Assembly (NCBI RefSeq): GCF_900155615.1
Contig: NZ_FUHT01000004.1
Coordinates: 992,001-1,056,000 of the forward strand
Origin: Massiliimalia massiliensis
GTDB taxonomy: Bacteria; Bacillota; Clostridia; Oscillospirales; Ruminococcaceae
Reading direction: 5' to 3'
DNA length: 64,000 nucleotides
Below the pieces are notes generated by a model that saw nothing but the letters and a program-made list of their open reading frames with translations, was not told the DNA's origin and made no database searches. How positions within the stretch are numbered: the stretch's first letter is position 1; each line of letters starts with the position of its first letter. Below are positions 8,151 to 15,871 of the stretch, one piece after another. The position numbers were made by a program, and so were the translations under genes.

Positions 8151-8711
8151 TTATGATTTTTGCTCCAGGTATTTTCTCGGCCCTTCCTGAAAGATATCCG
8201 TTCCTTCACAATCAATAGCGACAATCAAAGGAAATTCCTTCAAGGTCAATTTTTTGACAGATTCACAGCCTAATTCTTCAAATGCAATGACCTCGCAGGA
8301 AGTAATTGACTGGCAGGCCAGCGCTCCTGCACCGCCTACTGCACAAAAATATACGCCCTGGTTGCGTACAACCGCATCGATCACCGGGGGTTTTCTTTCT
8401 CCCTTTCCGATCATCCCGCAAAGGCCTAAGTCCATCAGCTCGGGCGCATAGACATCCATCCTGCCGGATGTGGTCGGGCCACAGGAACCAATCGGAAGGT
8501 GATCCGGCGAGGGAGTCGGCCCCGCATAATAAATAGTTGCACCCTCCAGCGGGAACGGAAGCGGTTTTCCCTCCCTGATGAGGGCCGCCATCTTTTTATG
8601 CGCTGCGTCCCGCGCTGTATAAACGGTTCCGCTCAAATACACTCGGTCAAAGGTTCTCAAAGTCGGCGCAGCCTGTTTTAATTCGGCTGCCTCCAGATGA
8701 TAAGTTGCCAT
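8151..8711 (-). CDS. Class I fumarate hydratase, beta (C-terminal) subunit
   Basis: A 186-residue protein of the Fe-S hydro-lyase, tartrate/fumarate beta family. It carries the family motif LPIGSCGPTTSGRMD, then GMIGKG and YFCAVGGAGAL. In two-subunit enzymes this chain binds substrate and pairs with an alpha subunit holding the [4Fe-4S] cluster; together they interconvert fumarate and malate. No alpha subunit is encoded in this window: the gene follows divIVA and a 44-residue ORF, with only two bases separating it from the latter. Its stop codon touches the right hairpin of the insertion sequence. Confidence 0.85.
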   Translation of the reverse strand: MATYHLEAAELKQAAPTLRTFDRVYLSGTVYTARDAAHKKMAALIREGKPLPFPLEGATIYYAGPTPSPDHLPIGSCGPTTSGRMDVYAPELMDLGLCGMIGKGERKPPVIDAVVRNQGVYFCAVGGAGALACQSITSCEVIAFEELGCESVKKLTLKEFPLIVAIDCEGTDIFQEGPRKYLEQKS

Positions 8712-8713
8712 GT

Positions 8714-8848
8714 TTACTGCAAGCTCCTGATTTTTTCATAAATATCGTCCAGCAAAGCGTTCGCATGCTGAATTTTTTTCTGATATGCTTCCAACAGCTC
8801 GCCGCTGCTGTCATCCTCTATTTCCGGTAAAGCGATCTCCTCGCTCAT
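8714..8848 (-). CDS. Small protein of 44 residues (unknown)
   Basis: ATG at 8848 starts 16 bases after the divIVA-like gene and the stop lies two bases before the fumarase beta gene, so it fits tightly in the operon. The protein is acidic at the N-terminus (MSEEIALPEIEDDSSG) and a predicted helix follows (LLEAYQKKIQHANALLDDIYEKIRSL), resembling a short coiled coil. No clear Shine-Dalgarno is visible, so translation may be coupled to divIVA. I do not recognise a family. Confidence 0.5.
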   Translation of the reverse strand: MSEEIALPEIEDDSSGELLEAYQKKIQHANALLDDIYEKIRSLQ

Positions 8849-8864
8849 GACAGGTCGTTGCGGC

Positions 8865-9965
8865 TTAGCGAAAAAAGCCCGCGTCCGGTTTTTCCGGGAA
8901 CAGCTCTTCCAAGGATTTTTCCGGCGTATCATATTTTGGGGCAGCCTCTGCCGTTTGGTCTGCCGGTGGTTCCGGTGTATCTTCTAAATCCGCTTCCGTT
9001 AGAATTCCTTCTTTAACCATCTGTTCCTTGAATAGCTGGTCAGTTAAAAATTCATCCTGTTTTACTTCAGTCTGCAAAACATCGTCCACCTGAAGGGATT
9101 CCGGCATTTTCTTTTCCAGTCCATCGACCTGACTATGTATCTGCTGCATCACCTCAATAATGGACAGCTTCATATTTTCAAGCTGACGGCTGAAACGGTT
9201 ATATTCCTCATTCGCTTTATCAGCTCTGGTTTTGGCGGTTTTCAGGATTTCATCGGCTCGCTCGTTCGCTTCGCGGATAATCTCCCCGGAACGAATCATG
9301 GTACGTTTTTCCTTTTCCGCCAATTCAGCTTCCTGGTCGTTAATCCGTTTTTTCGCCTGATGGTTATAATCCTGTGCAGCCAGCTTCAGCTTTTCAGCCT
9401 CTTCCTCTGCCTTTGCAATGATCTCCTCCGCCCGTTTGGTAGACTGCGCAATATTCGCAGACGCTTTCTTAGCGGCTTCGGTCAGGATCATCGAGGCTCG
9501 GTTATTGGCTTCGGCCAGTGTGGAAGCACTTCGCGCGTTTGCTTCCGACAAGATCCGTTCTGCGGTATAGCCGGATTCATCAAACTTTTTCAGCCGGTCG
9601 GACTCATGCGCAGATTTGCTTTCAAATTCCTGCAACCGTTTTTCCAGCTCCTCATTCTGCGCTTTTAGCTCTTTTGCATGGCGTTCCACCACAATATTGA
9701 GCTGTTTTAGTTTATCGTTATCGGCATTCTGTTTTTTAATCAATAGCTGCAGCTTTCCGATCAGATCATTTTTTTCCTGCTCGCCCGCTTTCATTTTTTC
9801 CAATTGAGTGGTTGCCTCAAACTTCTTGGTTTTCAACTGGTTGATTGTGCGCTGCATCTCTTCTTTTTCCACTTTATATTCATGGCTTAACTCTTCAAAA
9901 GCATCCAAAACATCCTGTTTGTCAAAACCACCGAACGCTGCGGTTTTAAAAGATTTCATTTCCAT
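8865..9965 (-). CDS. DivIVA-domain coiled-coil protein
   Basis: A 366-residue protein. The N-terminal segment (SFKTAAFGGFDKQDVLDAFEEL) matches the DivIVA/GpsB membrane-curvature domain, followed by a long coiled coil (about residues 30-280) with alanine- and glutamate-rich repeats such as RAEEIIAKAEEEAEKL, and a low-complexity acidic tail with prolines. DivIVA proteins mark poles and septa and guide division or sporulation. ATG at 9965 has GGGAGGAA upstream; an upstream in-frame start is rejected because the promoter at 10030-10058 overlaps it. First gene of divIVA - 44-aa protein - fumarase beta. Confidence 0.8.
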   Translation of the reverse strand: MEMKSFKTAAFGGFDKQDVLDAFEELSHEYKVEKEEMQRTINQLKTKKFEATTQLEKMKAGEQEKNDLIGKLQLLIKKQNADNDKLKQLNIVVERHAKELKAQNEELEKRLQEFESKSAHESDRLKKFDESGYTAERILSEANARSASTLAEANNRASMILTEAAKKASANIAQSTKRAEEIIAKAEEEAEKLKLAAQDYNHQAKKRINDQEAELAEKEKRTMIRSGEIIREANERADEILKTAKTRADKANEEYNRFSRQLENMKLSIIEVMQQIHSQVDGLEKKMPESLQVDDVLQTEVKQDEFLTDQLFKEQMVKEGILTEADLEDTPEPPADQTAEAAPKYDTPEKSLEELFPEKPDAGFFR

Positions 9966-10029
9966 GCTGTTTCCTCCCGACCTACTGGACAGAACGCATT
10001 TCTGCCGCAAAAATATTTTAGTTAATTCT

Positions 10030-10058
10030 AGTATAAAGCTTTTTGGGGTTAATTTCAA
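10030..10058 (-). promoter_or_regulatory. Promoter of the divIVA-like operon
   Basis: Minus strand TTGAAA (10053-10058), 17-base spacer, TATACT (10030-10035). Confidence 0.6.
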
Positions 10059-10078
10059 GTATTCCCATCAGAAAAACT

Positions 10079-10107
10079 TTGGTTTTCTGACGAAAATATG
10101 TTACAAT
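10079..10107 (+). promoter_or_regulatory. Possible promoter of the HAD phosphatase gene
   Basis: TTGGTT (10079-10084), 17-base spacer, TACAAT (10102-10107). The -35 is weak. It would leave a leader of about 100 bases before the ATG at 10216. Confidence 0.4.
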
Positions 10108-10215
10108 TGTAAAAACAAAGGAATACGGCTTAATCCTTTAACCGCAAGAATTCCCAGCATCAGGCCACAAATTGCCGTATCCCTGCTATATCACACGAAA
10201 GGAATCGTCACAAAT

Positions 10216-10848
10216 ATGAACAAACTTGTAATCTTTGACCTGGACGGAACGCTCAATCAGACAAGGCTTTATGCCGTAGAGGCAGTCCGGCGCGCGCTTG
10301 CCGAGCTCGGTGTTTTCCATTTTACGGACGAGGATATCTGTGCGCAGTTTGGCGCGAGGCCCGCGGACTATGTCAGGCTCTACCTTCCTGACGGGGATGA
10401 AATACTCCATCAGCGTTTTCTTTCCCTGGAATCCTCTTATGAGGACAAACTGATGAAGGAAAACGGGCGCGCTTTTGATGGTGCTAGAGAGAGCATGGAA
10501 CAGCTCCGCAGCGCCGGCTACCGGCTTGCAATCTGCTCTAACTCCTCCGAACGGTATATCCGCCTTGTCCTCACAACTATCGGATTAATCGACCTGGTAG
10601 ACGAAATCCAGCCGCTTCTGCCCGGAATGCTCAAAACGCAGACTCTGGATCTCCTGCTTCAAAGAATAAAGCCGGAAAAGGCGGTTATGGTCGGCGACCG
10701 GGTGTTTGACCAGGAAGCCGCGCGGGAAAACAAAATACCCTTTATCGGCTGTGCGTATGGCTATAATCCGGAAGAAATGGCCGGGTCTGACCGGGTAGTT
10801 ACCCATGCCGGCCAGCTTTACAGCGCTGTCACAGAACTCATCGGATAG
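10216..10848 (+). CDS. HAD-family phosphatase (phosphoglycolate phosphatase-like)
   Basis: A 210-residue haloacid dehalogenase hydrolase. Motif I is VIFDLDGTL (the two catalytic Asp), motif II the AICSNSS segment, motif III a Lys before MVGDRVFDQEAA (motif IV). An alpha-helical cap (about residues 18-85) marks subfamily I. The substrate cannot be deduced; PGP/Gph-like and beta-phosphoglucomutase-like proteins are both close. ATG at 10216 follows GAAAGGAA. The gene stands alone, ending at a terminator. Confidence 0.8.
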   Translation: MNKLVIFDLDGTLNQTRLYAVEAVRRALAELGVFHFTDEDICAQFGARPADYVRLYLPDGDEILHQRFLSLESSYEDKLMKENGRAFDGARESMEQLRSAGYRLAICSNSSERYIRLVLTTIGLIDLVDEIQPLLPGMLKTQTLDLLLQRIKPEKAVMVGDRVFDQEAARENKIPFIGCAYGYNPEEMAGSDRVVTHAGQLYSAVTELIG

Positions 10849-10852
10849 GAAG

Positions 10853-10891
10853 AAAGCACGGAATAGGCAACCAGGGCCTTCCGTGCTTTTT
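10853..10891 (+). terminator. Terminator of the HAD gene
   Basis: AAAGCACGGAA (10853-10863) pairs with TTCCGTGCTTT, ending in a T run at 10891. Also able to serve the convergent transglutaminase-like gene. Confidence 0.75.
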
Positions 10892-10902
10892 CATATTTAT
10901 TT

Positions 10903-12144
10903 TTAGCTATAATCATACTGGAGGATCAAAATATTGTCCTCCACGCAGGTGACAATCTCCGTCTGATACTGGTCACAGCTATAAGGGAATCCCCTTGCTA
11001 CACGAGGGACATTCTCCCTCGCCTCACGGATAAACTCCTGCAGGTCTGTCTGGGAGGCAAACTGGAACTGCACCTGCTTATCTCCGGAAATCAGCGCCGC
11101 ATTCGCTTTTAACAGGATCGCCGCAATACTTTCATCCGTCAGGTCAGAAACATAGAGCCCCATATTCTGATAATAGCTTAAGCTGTCATCCGTACAGTCA
11201 GGAACCGGCGGATAGATGGATTCTTCACCATCATCAGCACCGGAAATCGGAGAAAAGATAATATGGCGCTTTTTGATCTCCTCGGTGCTGACCAAAAAAT
11301 TGGCATAGATCGGCTGCGTTGTTCCGGCCGGCGGGACATCCCAGGTGACGTCGAGGTGGTAATACTCTCCATCCACCCGGACTACATTCCACGCATGATG
11401 CTCCGCGTTATCTTCCCGGTCGTCACCATAGACAATCCGGCAATCCATTCCAGCCTTCAGCAGGAGATACTGCATTCCCAGGGCATATCCGTCGCAGACC
11501 GCCTTTTTCTCCACCAACGCGCCATAGGCGTCATGCTGGTTTGGAGACGACGCGTCATATGCCACGTTTTCAGCCAGGTAATCATGGAGGTAGAGTACCT
11601 TCTCATATTCGCTCATCTCCTCGGTAATTCCCTCCAAAATCCGGTCAGCCGCCTCGTCCAGCTCCCGGCACATTTCCTCTACCCTGCGCTGGGTATAGCT
11701 GCGGGACGATTTGCTTTCAGGATCCTCATAGGTAAAAAAGAGGGTAGCCCGGCTGAGGTTATCCGTTTTTTCATCATACTGATAACGATAAGCGCTGCTG
11801 AGCCAGAACGCCTGCGGATGATCCGCGCGGTAATATTCCAGCACCATGCGGAAGTCATCCTTTGGAATGACGATATCATCGATATCGTCATAAAATTTAT
11901 AGACATATTCATCCAGCTGGCGGTAAGCCTTCCGAAGCCGTTTGGGCAGCGCCTCATAGCTTTGATCCGATTCCGCCTGCTTCGCCACGTCCATATATTC
12001 CCTGTTGCCAACATGGTACGGGCCTTCAAACGCAGCATAAAACGCCTTCAAGACATTGCTGTTTTCTTTGGCGCTCTCCTCATATTGCAAAACGCCCAAG
12101 AGCAGAACAAAGGCGATCAGCACTGTCCCGATCCGTTTTTTCAT
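10903..12144 (-). CDS. Transglutaminase-like exported protein
   Basis: A 413-residue protein with an N-terminal signal anchor (MKKRIGTVLIAFVLLLGVL). The transglutaminase-like core lies at about residues 175-270 with the triad Cys217 (KKAVCDGYALG), His250 (EHHAWNVV) and Asp265 (HLDVTWD). Such bacterial proteins are usually extracellular cysteine peptidases or cross-linking enzymes acting on the envelope. The region before the core (30-170) and the region after it (about 300-413) are unrecognised. It starts seven bases after the P-type ATPase gene on the same strand, so the two are likely one transcript. Confidence 0.8.
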   Translation of the reverse strand: MKKRIGTVLIAFVLLLGVLQYEESAKENSNVLKAFYAAFEGPYHVGNREYMDVAKQAESDQSYEALPKRLRKAYRQLDEYVYKFYDDIDDIVIPKDDFRMVLEYYRADHPQAFWLSSAYRYQYDEKTDNLSRATLFFTYEDPESKSSRSYTQRRVEEMCRELDEAADRILEGITEEMSEYEKVLYLHDYLAENVAYDASSPNQHDAYGALVEKKAVCDGYALGMQYLLLKAGMDCRIVYGDDREDNAEHHAWNVVRVDGEYYHLDVTWDVPPAGTTQPIYANFLVSTEEIKKRHIIFSPISGADDGEESIYPPVPDCTDDSLSYYQNMGLYVSDLTDESIAAILLKANAALISGDKQVQFQFASQTDLQEFIREARENVPRVARGFPYSCDQYQTEIVTCVEDNILILQYDYS

Positions 12145-12151
12145 TCTATCA

Positions 12152-14764
12152 TCACCGTTTTCCCTTCGGTTTTCTCCTTACGGCAAAACTTAACGTTGTC
12201 ATTAAAGTAGGAATTAAGCAATATCCAAGCAAAATGCAAAGATAGCTTCTCTGTAATGATACTGTATTTAGTACGATTTGTAAAGGGGCGATGTAGATAG
12301 TAGCAAGCAAAATCGTCAAAGACACCAACGCGGCTCCGATCAGCTTTTTATTATTTAGTGGATGAATTCCAAAAATGCTGGTATGCTCGCTTTTACACTC
12401 GAACACATTGATAAGCTGCGTCACTACCAGCGTAAAGTAAGCGCCGGTTCTCGCCGTTGTGACGTCCCCGCCGCTCATGTTCAGAAGAGTGACGAAAGAG
12501 GCAAGAGTGGAAAGGCCGATAAAGATTCCCCTGAAGATGATTTTGGAGAGGAGTCCGTCTGAGAACACCCCGTCATTTTTCTTCCGCGGACGGACGTTCA
12601 TGGTATTTTTATCCGGCGGCTCCAGTCCCAGCGCAATGGCGGGCAGGCCGTCTGTTACGAGATTAATCAGCAATATCTGGATGGGCAGCAATACCACCGG
12701 CATTCCCATCAGCATACCCAAAAACATCGTGATCACTTCTCCGATATTGCAGGAGAGCAGGTAACGGATAAACTTCCGGATATTGGCATAGATCGCCCGG
12801 CCCTCCCGGACAGCGTTTACCAGCGTCGCAAAGTTATCGTCCAGCAGGATCAGATCGGAGGCCTCCTTGGTCACGTCTGTCCCGGTGATTCCCATGCTGA
12901 CCCCGATGTCCGCCTGCTTTACCGCCGGAGCGTCATTTACCCCGTCCCCGGTCATAGCAACCACGTTGCCCTTCTTTTGCAGGGCATTGACAATAGAGAG
13001 CTTGTGCTTCGGGCTGACGCGCGCAAAAACCGTCGTGCTCTCCGCTTCCCGTTCCAGTTCCTCCTCCGACATAGCCTCAAGCTGTTTCCCGTCCAGCACC
13101 GTATCACCGTCCCGATAGATGCCGATCTCCTTTGCCACAGCGCAGGCTGTCAGCCTGTGGTCCCCGGTGATCATCACAGTCTTAATTCCAGCGCGGCTGC
13201 ACTGGTTTACCGCCTTTTTCACCTCCGGCCGGGGCGGGTCAATCATCCCGGCAAGCCCGATTAGAACCAGGTCTTCCTCCTTTGGAGCCGCTCCTGTTCC
13301 CAGACGTTTGTAGGCAAGGCAGATGACACGCAGGGCATTGCGCGCCATCTGGTCGTTCGCCTCTGATATCCGTTTTCTCCAACTGACAGAGAGCAGCTTC
13401 TCCCCTTCCCCTGTCAGCAGATGGGTGCATTTCTCCGCCATAATATCAAACGCACCCTTGACCCACAGAACCCGGTTCCCTGCCATATCCTGTGTGACAA
13501 CCGACATGCATTTCCGTTTGCTGTCAAACGGATTTTCCGAAACCCTGCGGTATTCGCGCAGGAGCTGTTTCAGCGGCGTTCCGCACCGGTCGGCAAAAAA
13601 CATCAGCGCGTTTTCCGTCGGCTCTCCATACAGCTCTCCGTTGTTCAGCACTGCATTATTGCAGAGCGCACAGCACAGAGCCGCTTGGTGTTCGGCTGTT
13701 CCAGCCGAAAAATGGAGCTTCTTTGTCACTTCCTGCATCCCGTTCGCAGTACTGATTTTTGTCACAGTCATCCTGTTTTGGGTCAGCGTTCCGGTCTTAT
13801 CGGAACAGATTACATTGGTGCAGCCCAGCGTCTCTACGGAATGGAGCTTCCGCACCAGCGCCTTCTGCTTCACCATCCGGCCTACCGCCAATGCGAGTGC
13901 AATGGTAACGATAGCCGGCAGACCCTCCGGCACGGCGGCAACCGCAAGCGATACCCCGACAATCAGCATATCGAGCGGGTTCTCTCCGCGCAGAATTCCT
14001 GTGACAGAAACAATCACGCAGATAATCAGACATCCGATTGCGATATATTTTCCAAGCTGGGCAAGCTTTTTCTGCAGTTGGGTTTCTTCCTCCTCAATCT
14101 GGTGAAGCATTCCGGCGATCTTGCCCATCTGAGTGTCCATCCCGGTGGCGAACACCTCCGCTTCCCCATGACCCTGGGTGATCGTTGTCCCCATATACAT
14201 CATATCCTCGCAGTTGAGGATATTCTCTGTCACTGTCCGCCGGCATGTTTTCTTGTTTACAGGATTGGATTCCCCTGTCAGGATCGATTCGTCAGCGCTC
14301 AGACCGAAGCATTCCGTTATGCACAGGTCGGCGCAGACACGGTCTCCCGCCTCCAGCAGCACCACGTCGCCCGGTACAATTTCATCTGCCGGAATAACCT
14401 GTATTTCCCCGTCCCGGTATGCTCTCGCAGTGGGCGCCGCCATCTTCCGCAAAGCTTCCAGCGTCCGCTCTGTCCGATATTCCTGGATAAATCCTAAAAT
14501 CCCGTTCATCAGGACAATTGCCGCAATGGTGATTGCCTCCACATACTCCTGCAAAAATAAAGAAATTCCCGTTGAGATTAGCAGGATCATCGTAAGGATG
14601 TCCTTATATTGGTTCGCAAAAATCCGAACCGGGCTAACCGCCTTCTTCTGTTTTAGCTGGTTTTTCCCGCCTTCCTCCAAAAGCCGTGCAGCCTGCTCGG
14701 AGCTCAACCCCTTCTGCGGCTTTGAATCCGGCTTTTTATCCATGAGTACATCCAATAATTTCAA
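12152..14764 (-). CDS. Cation-transporting P-type ATPase, Ca2+ (P2A) type
   Basis: About 870 residues: a cation ATPase N-terminal domain, actuator domain with TGES, the metal-site helix M4 with VPEGLP, the phosphorylation motif CSDKTGTLTQN (Asp is phosphorylated), the nucleotide-binding domain, and the hinge MTGDGVNDAPAVKQADIG. The PEGLP motif and overall length place it among SERCA/PMCA-like Ca2+ exporters, though Mn2+ cannot be excluded. The TTG at 14764 (AAGGA about ten bases upstream) is preferred: the longer TTG at 14800 lies inside the promoter -10. An ATG at 14743 is another option. Confidence 0.88.
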   Translation of the reverse strand: MKLLDVLMDKKPDSKPQKGLSSEQAARLLEEGGKNQLKQKKAVSPVRIFANQYKDILTMILLISTGISLFLQEYVEAITIAAIVLMNGILGFIQEYRTERTLEALRKMAAPTARAYRDGEIQVIPADEIVPGDVVLLEAGDRVCADLCITECFGLSADESILTGESNPVNKKTCRRTVTENILNCEDMMYMGTTITQGHGEAEVFATGMDTQMGKIAGMLHQIEEEETQLQKKLAQLGKYIAIGCLIICVIVSVTGILRGENPLDMLIVGVSLAVAAVPEGLPAIVTIALALAVGRMVKQKALVRKLHSVETLGCTNVICSDKTGTLTQNRMTVTKISTANGMQEVTKKLHFSAGTAEHQAALCCALCNNAVLNNGELYGEPTENALMFFADRCGTPLKQLLREYRRVSENPFDSKRKCMSVVTQDMAGNRVLWVKGAFDIMAEKCTHLLTGEGEKLLSVSWRKRISEANDQMARNALRVICLAYKRLGTGAAPKEEDLVLIGLAGMIDPPRPEVKKAVNQCSRAGIKTVMITGDHRLTACAVAKEIGIYRDGDTVLDGKQLEAMSEEELEREAESTTVFARVSPKHKLSIVNALQKKGNVVAMTGDGVNDAPAVKQADIGVSMGITGTDVTKEASDLILLDDNFATLVNAVREGRAIYANIRKFIRYLLSCNIGEVITMFLGMLMGMPVVLLPIQILLINLVTDGLPAIALGLEPPDKNTMNVRPRKKNDGVFSDGLLSKIIFRGIFIGLSTLASFVTLLNMSGGDVTTARTGAYFTLVVTQLINVFECKSEHTSIFGIHPLNNKKLIGAALVSLTILLATIYIAPLQIVLNTVSLQRSYLCILLGYCLIPTLMTTLSFAVRRKPKGKR

Positions 14765-14792
14765 CCGCTCTCCGTCCTTTCTCTTCCTTGTT

Positions 14793-14822
14793 ATTATCAA
14801 TTTATTCGGGCTGTCCAGCCAA
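14793..14822 (-). promoter_or_regulatory. Possible promoter of the P-type ATPase gene
   Basis: Minus strand TTGGCT (14817-14822), 18-base spacer, GATAAT (14793-14798). It argues against translation starting at 14800. Confidence 0.45.
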
Positions 14823-14979
14823 TATGCTTGATTTAAATAGGGAAAAAATTTAAAAAACTTTGATTTACCTATTGCATTTTATTGCTTTACCATGTAAAAT
14901 GTAATAGTCCCATGTAATTTGATATAGTAGTGTGATAATACAACAAAATACGGGATGGAAAGCAAGGAGGATATTCATA

Positions 14980-15795
14980 ATGAAGATGAAAAAATTAGTT
15001 TCGGTTATGCTGGCTGGATTTTTAGCGGCTTCCCTGTTTGGCGGATGCGGAAAAACGAATCTGACCAACGCGGATTTACATATTCTGGACGAATCCCTGG
15101 CAGACGAGCTTTATGGAATTGCAACCGCTAAGGATAACACTGCGCTGCGCGATATGATCCAGATTGCACTGGACGAGTGTATTGCAGACGGAACAGCCGG
15201 TGAAATTGCGACCGAGTGGTTTGGCTCTGACACCATCTATGTGCCGGAAGAAAAGACCTTTATACCGGAAACTGCAGCGGTTTATGACAAAGATACCATT
15301 GTTCTCGGATGCGATGTAAACTTCGCGCCGATGGGCTTTAAAGATGGCGACGAGGTTGTCGGGTTCGACATTGACCTGGCAAAGGCGGTCATTGAAGGAA
15401 AAATGGGCAAAAAGCTCCAGATTCAGCCGATTACCTGGTCGAACAAGGAAGCGGAGCTTTCTACCGGAAAAGTTGACGTTTTATGGAACGGCCTGACAAT
15501 TACAGACGAGCGTCTGGAAGCGATGAGCTTTACCGAAGCTTATATGGAAAATGTCCAAGCAATTGTTGTTCCGAAAGATTCTGATATCAAATCTGCAGCA
15601 GATCTGAACGGAAAGAAGATCGCTATGCAGAAAGAATCCAGCGCGGTGGACGCTTACAACGCTTCCGGAATTGATGCGGAAACAGTAGAGCTTGCTGATA
15701 ACGTAGCCTGCCTGAATGAACTGAAAACAGGCCGTGTTGACGCAATTGTTATGGACTCTGTTGTTGCAAACTATTACCTCGCCAAGGGTGAGTGA
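14980..15795 (+). CDS. Amino-acid-type solute-binding lipoprotein with circularly permuted domain
   Basis: A 271-residue lipoprotein (signal peptide 1-22, lipid-attachment Cys23 in FGGCGK) of the SBP_bac_3 type (PF00497). The order of the fold is rearranged: residues 34-84 (ILDESLADELYGIATAKDNT through TEWFGSD) match what is normally the C-terminal end of these proteins, while the usual N-terminal start (VLGCDVNFAPMGF) only begins at about residue 106 and the chain stops at DSVVANYYLAKGE, exactly where the normal protein would continue into the ILDES segment. Total length is still normal. ATG at 14980 has AAGGAGG upstream. No permease or ATPase gene is adjacent, so the partner is elsewhere or it acts as a sensor. 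Confidence 0.8.
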   Translation: MKMKKLVSVMLAGFLAASLFGGCGKTNLTNADLHILDESLADELYGIATAKDNTALRDMIQIALDECIADGTAGEIATEWFGSDTIYVPEEKTFIPETAAVYDKDTIVLGCDVNFAPMGFKDGDEVVGFDIDLAKAVIEGKMGKKLQIQPITWSNKEAELSTGKVDVLWNGLTITDERLEAMSFTEAYMENVQAIVVPKDSDIKSAADLNGKKIAMQKESSAVDAYNASGIDAETVELADNVACLNELKTGRVDAIVMDSVVANYYLAKGE

Positions 15796-15827
15796 TTCCT
15801 GATAATTTCTTAAAAGCTTTCATCATA

Positions 15828-15868
15828 GAATAAGCGGTGTACATTGAATCAATGTACACCGCTTATTC
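15828..15868. terminator. Bidirectional terminator
   Basis: A perfect 19-bp stem (15828-15846 with 15850-15868) with a three-base loop, shared by the convergent solute-binding protein and ung genes. Confidence 0.8.
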
Positions 15869-15871
15869 CTA

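Larger units (their letters stand above)
7402..8152 (+). mobile_element. IS200-type insertion sequence (single tnpA, no tnpB)
   Basis: One transposase gene between ends rich in imperfect palindromes, with no terminal inverted repeats, as expected for IS200/IS605 elements. Left end: small hairpins GTCTTTAGAC and GTGCCAGCGGCAC, then CCACCCGC-TAT-GCGGGTGG at 7453-7471. Right end: hairpins at about 8025-8040, 8081-8100 (CCAGCGTC-TTTA-GGCGCTGG) and 8110-8124, and a terminal 10-bp stem at 8130-8152 whose core matches the left hairpin. Exact ends cannot be fixed without an empty site; the right hairpin touches the stop codon of the fumarase beta gene. Confidence 0.7.

Noticed and set aside
8025-8152. 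CRISPR-like repeat array
   Set aside because: The units are short hairpins of different sequence without regular spacers; they belong to the end of an IS200-type element.
13421-14497. Long plus-strand open frame opposite the P-type ATPase
   Set aside because: Covers the strongly conserved ATPase on the other strand; composition is His/Arg-rich as expected for a shadow frame.
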